This document shows positions 5,112-7,658 of a DNA stretch of 7,658 nucleotides, in pieces. The notes beneath the pieces were generated by a model. That model searched no databases, had not been told where the DNA came from, and saw only the letters and a list, made by a program, of their open reading frames with translations. Source of the DNA: an uncultured Solirubrobacterales bacterium (GTDB taxonomy: Bacteria; Actinomycetota; Thermoleophilia; Solirubrobacterales; Solirubrobacteraceae); contig CAIKSH010000337.1 in assembly GCA_903830015.1 (NCBI GenBank), positions 1 to 7,658 of the forward strand, read 5' to 3'. Each line of letters starts with the position of its first letter. Position 1 is the first letter of the stretch. The translations under genes and the position numbers were made by a program.

Positions 5112-6070
5112 GCAATCCCGAGGGTCATGTGCCCGACCGCGTGGAGGCCACGGGGCTGCTCGCGGCCGGCCGGCCGGTGGTGGTCCTGCTCTCGGGCGGG
5201 CGCGACTCGACCTGCCTGCTCGACCTGGCGGCCGGCATCTGCGGCCCGGAGCACGTCGGCGCCCTTCACGTCAACTACGGCCTGCGCGAGGAGGCAGGCT
5301 CCGACGAGGCCTTCTGCCGTGAGCTCTGCGAGCGGCTCGGCGTGGCGCTCGAGGTAAGGAGCGCGCAGGCCCCGGAGGCGGGAAACCTCCAGGCCTGGGC
5401 GCGGGACTATCGCTACGGCGCCGGTGCCTGGCTGGCCTCCTCACGCGACGCCGACCTTGTCGCCGGCCATACGGTCAGCGACCAGGCCGAGACGGTTCTC
5501 TACCGGCTGGCCGTCTCGCCCGGCCGGCGGGCCCTCCTGGGGATGCCGGCCCGCCGGGGCCGGCTCGTGCGGCCGCTGCTCGCCGCCGGTCTCACCCGCT
5601 CAGACACGACACTCTGGTGCCGGGAGCGGGGGCTGGGGTGGGTCGACGACGCCACCAACGAGGAGGGGCCGTACGCCCGCACCCGCATCCGTCGCGAGGT
5701 GCTGCCGGGGCTCGGGGAGCTCAACCCCGCCGCGGAGGAGAACATCGCGCGAAGCGCGGACCTGCTGCGCGACGAGGCCGAGGTGCTCGACCTCGTGGTC
5801 GAGACCGCCCTCGCCGGACGGGAGGAGATCCCCCTCGACCACCTGGAGGCCCTGCCGGTGGCTCTGGCCCGGCTCGTGGCCCGGGAGCTGGCCGAGCGCG
5901 CCACCGGCGAGCCCTGCCCGCGCGCCGCCGGCCGGCTCGGGGAGATCCTCGCCCTCGCCCGGCCGGGACCGGGCGCCCTCGACGTCGGCGACGGCGCCCG
6001 TGCGGTGGTGGAGGGAGGGGTGCTTCGCTTCGAGCGCTCGCCCGAGCGCTCCCGTACCGCCGGGAGGTAA
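5108..6070 (+). CDS. tilS: tRNA(Ile)-lysidine synthetase
   Basis: TilS ligates lysine to C34 of the CAU-anticodon tRNA-Ile using ATP, so that it reads AUA as isoleucine; it is normally essential. The product has 320 residues. It carries the PP-loop SGGRDS (29-34), HVNYGLR (54-60; the family usually has HVNHGLR, so one His is Tyr here), ARDYRYGA (98-105), GHTVSDQAETVLYRL (120-134), RPLL (155-158), and DATN plus RTRIR (181-195), then ELNPAAEENI. It is shorter than E. coli TilS (about 430 residues) and seems to lack much of the C-terminal tRNA-recognition region, as in other compact actinobacterial forms. The ATG overlaps the cyclase TGA as ATGA, indicating translational coupling. hpt follows after 11 bases. 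Confidence 0.93.
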   Translation: MSNPEGHVPDRVEATGLLAAGRPVVVLLSGGRDSTCLLDLAAGICGPEHVGALHVNYGLREEAGSDEAFCRELCERLGVALEVRSAQAPEAGNLQAWARDYRYGAGAWLASSRDADLVAGHTVSDQAETVLYRLAVSPGRRALLGMPARRGRLVRPLLAAGLTRSDTTLWCRERGLGWVDDATNEEGPYARTRIRREVLPGLGELNPAAEENIARSADLLRDEAEVLDLVVETALAGREEIPLDHLEALPVALARLVARELAERATGEPCPRAAGRLGEILALARPGPGALDVGDGARAVVEGGVLRFERSPERSRTAGR

Positions 6071-6073
6071 GGT
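6068..6073 (+). promoter_or_regulatory. Weak candidate -10 box (TAAGGT) before hpt
   Basis: TAAGGT overlaps the tilS stop codon and ends 8 nt before ATG 6082. A purine-rich GGGAGG at 6062-6067 is about 14 nt from the ATG, too far for a standard ribosome-binding site. This may provide an extra leaderless transcript for hpt within the operon. The tilS stop supplies the TAA, so chance is likely. Confidence 0.25.
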
Positions 6074-6081
6074 CCGCGCCG

Positions 6082-6627
6082 ATGCCGGAAGAGCCGCCCA
6101 TCGGCGAGATCCTCGTCCAGCCCGACCAGCTCAAGGAGCGCGTCCGGGCGCTCGGTCGCCAGGTCAGCGCCGACTACGAGGGCCGGGACCTCCTGCTCGT
6201 CGGCGTCCTCAAGGGGGCGGCCTTCTTTCTCGCCGACCTGATGCGCCAGATCACCATCGAGTGCGAGCTGGACTTCATGGCCGTCTCCTCCTACGGGTCG
6301 GACACCGACTCCAGCGGCGTGGTCCGGATCCTCAAGGACCTCGACGCGCCGATCGCCGGCCGCGACGTGCTGATCGTCGAAGACATCATCGACTCCGGGC
6401 TGACCCTCCAGTACCTGATGCGCAACCTCGGCTCGCGCGACCCGGCCACGCTCAAGGTCTGTTCGCTGCTCATCAAGCCCGAGCGCCTCAAGACCGAGGT
6501 GGCGGTCGATTACGTCGGCTTCGAGATCCCCAACCGCTTTGCGATCGGTTACGGCCTCGACTTCCGCCAGCGCTGGCGCAACCTTCCCTATGTGGCCTCG
6601 CTGAACCGCGAGAAAGTCGGCGTTTAG
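6082..6627 (+). CDS. hpt: Hypoxanthine(-guanine) phosphoribosyltransferase
   Basis: The enzyme makes IMP or GMP from hypoxanthine or guanine and PRPP in cytoplasmic purine salvage. The product is 181 residues, typical for bacterial Hpt. It shows the LKGA block (43-46) in [14 protein letters not shown], the flexible-loop SSYG (69-72), the PRPP-binding signature [14 protein letters not shown] (96-109) with the two acidic residues Glu100/Asp101, the purine-contacting Lys132, and the C-terminal block [17 protein letters not shown] (145-161). The order tilS-hpt-ftsH is widely conserved in Gram-positive bacteria and actinobacteria, which supports the assignment. The start lies 11 bases after the tilS stop. 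The DeoD-like phosphorylase upstream would supply free purine bases to this enzyme, so the two may act in sequence. Confidence 0.95.
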   Translation: MPEEPPIGEILVQPDQLKERVRALGRQVSADYEGRDLLLVGVLKGAAFFLADLMRQITIECELDFMAVSSYGSDTDSSGVVRILKDLDAPIAGRDVLIVEDIIDSGLTLQYLMRNLGSRDPATLKVCSLLIKPERLKTEVAVDYVGFEIPNRFAIGYGLDFRQRWRNLPYVASLNREKVGV

Positions 6628-6640
6628 GCCGCCATTCGGC

Positions 6641-6649
6641 TGTTACCCT
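6641..6649 (+). promoter_or_regulatory. Extended -10 promoter for ftsH (TGTTACCCT)
   Basis: TGTTACCCT matches the extended -10 pattern TGnTAnnnT and lies just after the hpt stop. A transcript would start near 6656 and have a leader of roughly 47 nt before the ftsH ATG. No strong -35 is apparent (GTTTAG at 6622-6627 at best), which is acceptable for an extended -10 promoter. Confidence 0.5.
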
Positions 6650-6652
6650 TCA

Positions 6653-6681
6653 CGGCCCCGATTCAAGGGCCGCCAAGGCCC
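6653..6681 (+). repeat. Mutually exclusive inverted repeats in the ftsH leader
   Basis: CGGCCC (6653-6658) can pair with GGGCCG (6667-6672) around an 8-nt loop. The same middle GGGCC (6667-6671) can instead pair with GGCCC (6677-6681) around a 5-nt loop. The second hairpin ends 2 nt before the purine-rich GGAGAGG (6684-6690). There is no T-run, so this is not an ordinary terminator. Short GC stems like these are common by chance here. Confidence 0.35.
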
Positions 6682-6703
6682 ACGGAGAGGCACCGATAAG
6701 ACG

Positions 6704-7658
<955 letters not shown>

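Overview
The window is very GC-rich, densely coded bacterial chromosome with G/C-dominated third codon positions. The best guess for the source is a high-GC actinobacterium, possibly of the Thermoleophilia/Solirubrobacterales type. The support is inferential: the tilS-hpt-ftsH gene order, a class III adenylyl cyclase of the mycobacterial Rv1264 style, and many start codons that lack a Shine-Dalgarno sequence but have a TAnnnT box just upstream. I see no mobile element, CRISPR array, tRNA or rRNA.

Layout. (1) At 1-506, on the minus strand, lies the N-terminal part of an unrecognised protein that runs off the left edge. It has no usable ATG and probably starts at CTG or another non-ATG codon. 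(2) At 616-2166, on the plus strand, a small secreted lipoprotein is followed 30 bases later by an ApbE-family FAD:protein FMN transferase. (3) At 2191-2586 there is a short coiled-coil protein whose stop codon overlaps the stop of the convergent gene at 2583-3275, a DeoD-like nucleoside phosphorylase. (4) A compact divergent promoter near 3290-3299 separates that phosphorylase from a coiled-coil protein with a lysine/alanine-rich, histone H1-like tail (3306-3740). (5) At 3804-5111 is a class III adenylyl cyclase with an N-terminal MerR-like winged helix and its own lysine-rich C-terminal tail. (6) The cyclase stop overlaps the start of tilS (5108-6070). hpt (6082-6627) and the first 318 codons of ftsH (from 6704, running off the right edge) follow.

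How the genes relate. The right half is a housekeeping block (tRNA-Ile lysidine synthesis, purine salvage, membrane proteolysis) whose order is conserved in Gram-positive bacteria and actinobacteria. Here a predicted cAMP-producing enzyme is translationally coupled to its head. The left half mixes envelope/flavin functions with nucleoside salvage and two small coiled-coil proteins. The most unusual content is the cyclase, with DNA-binding-like elements at both ends, next to a histone H1-tailed protein. The recurring leaderless-type promoters, including one with nearly symmetrical overlapping -10 boxes, also stand out.
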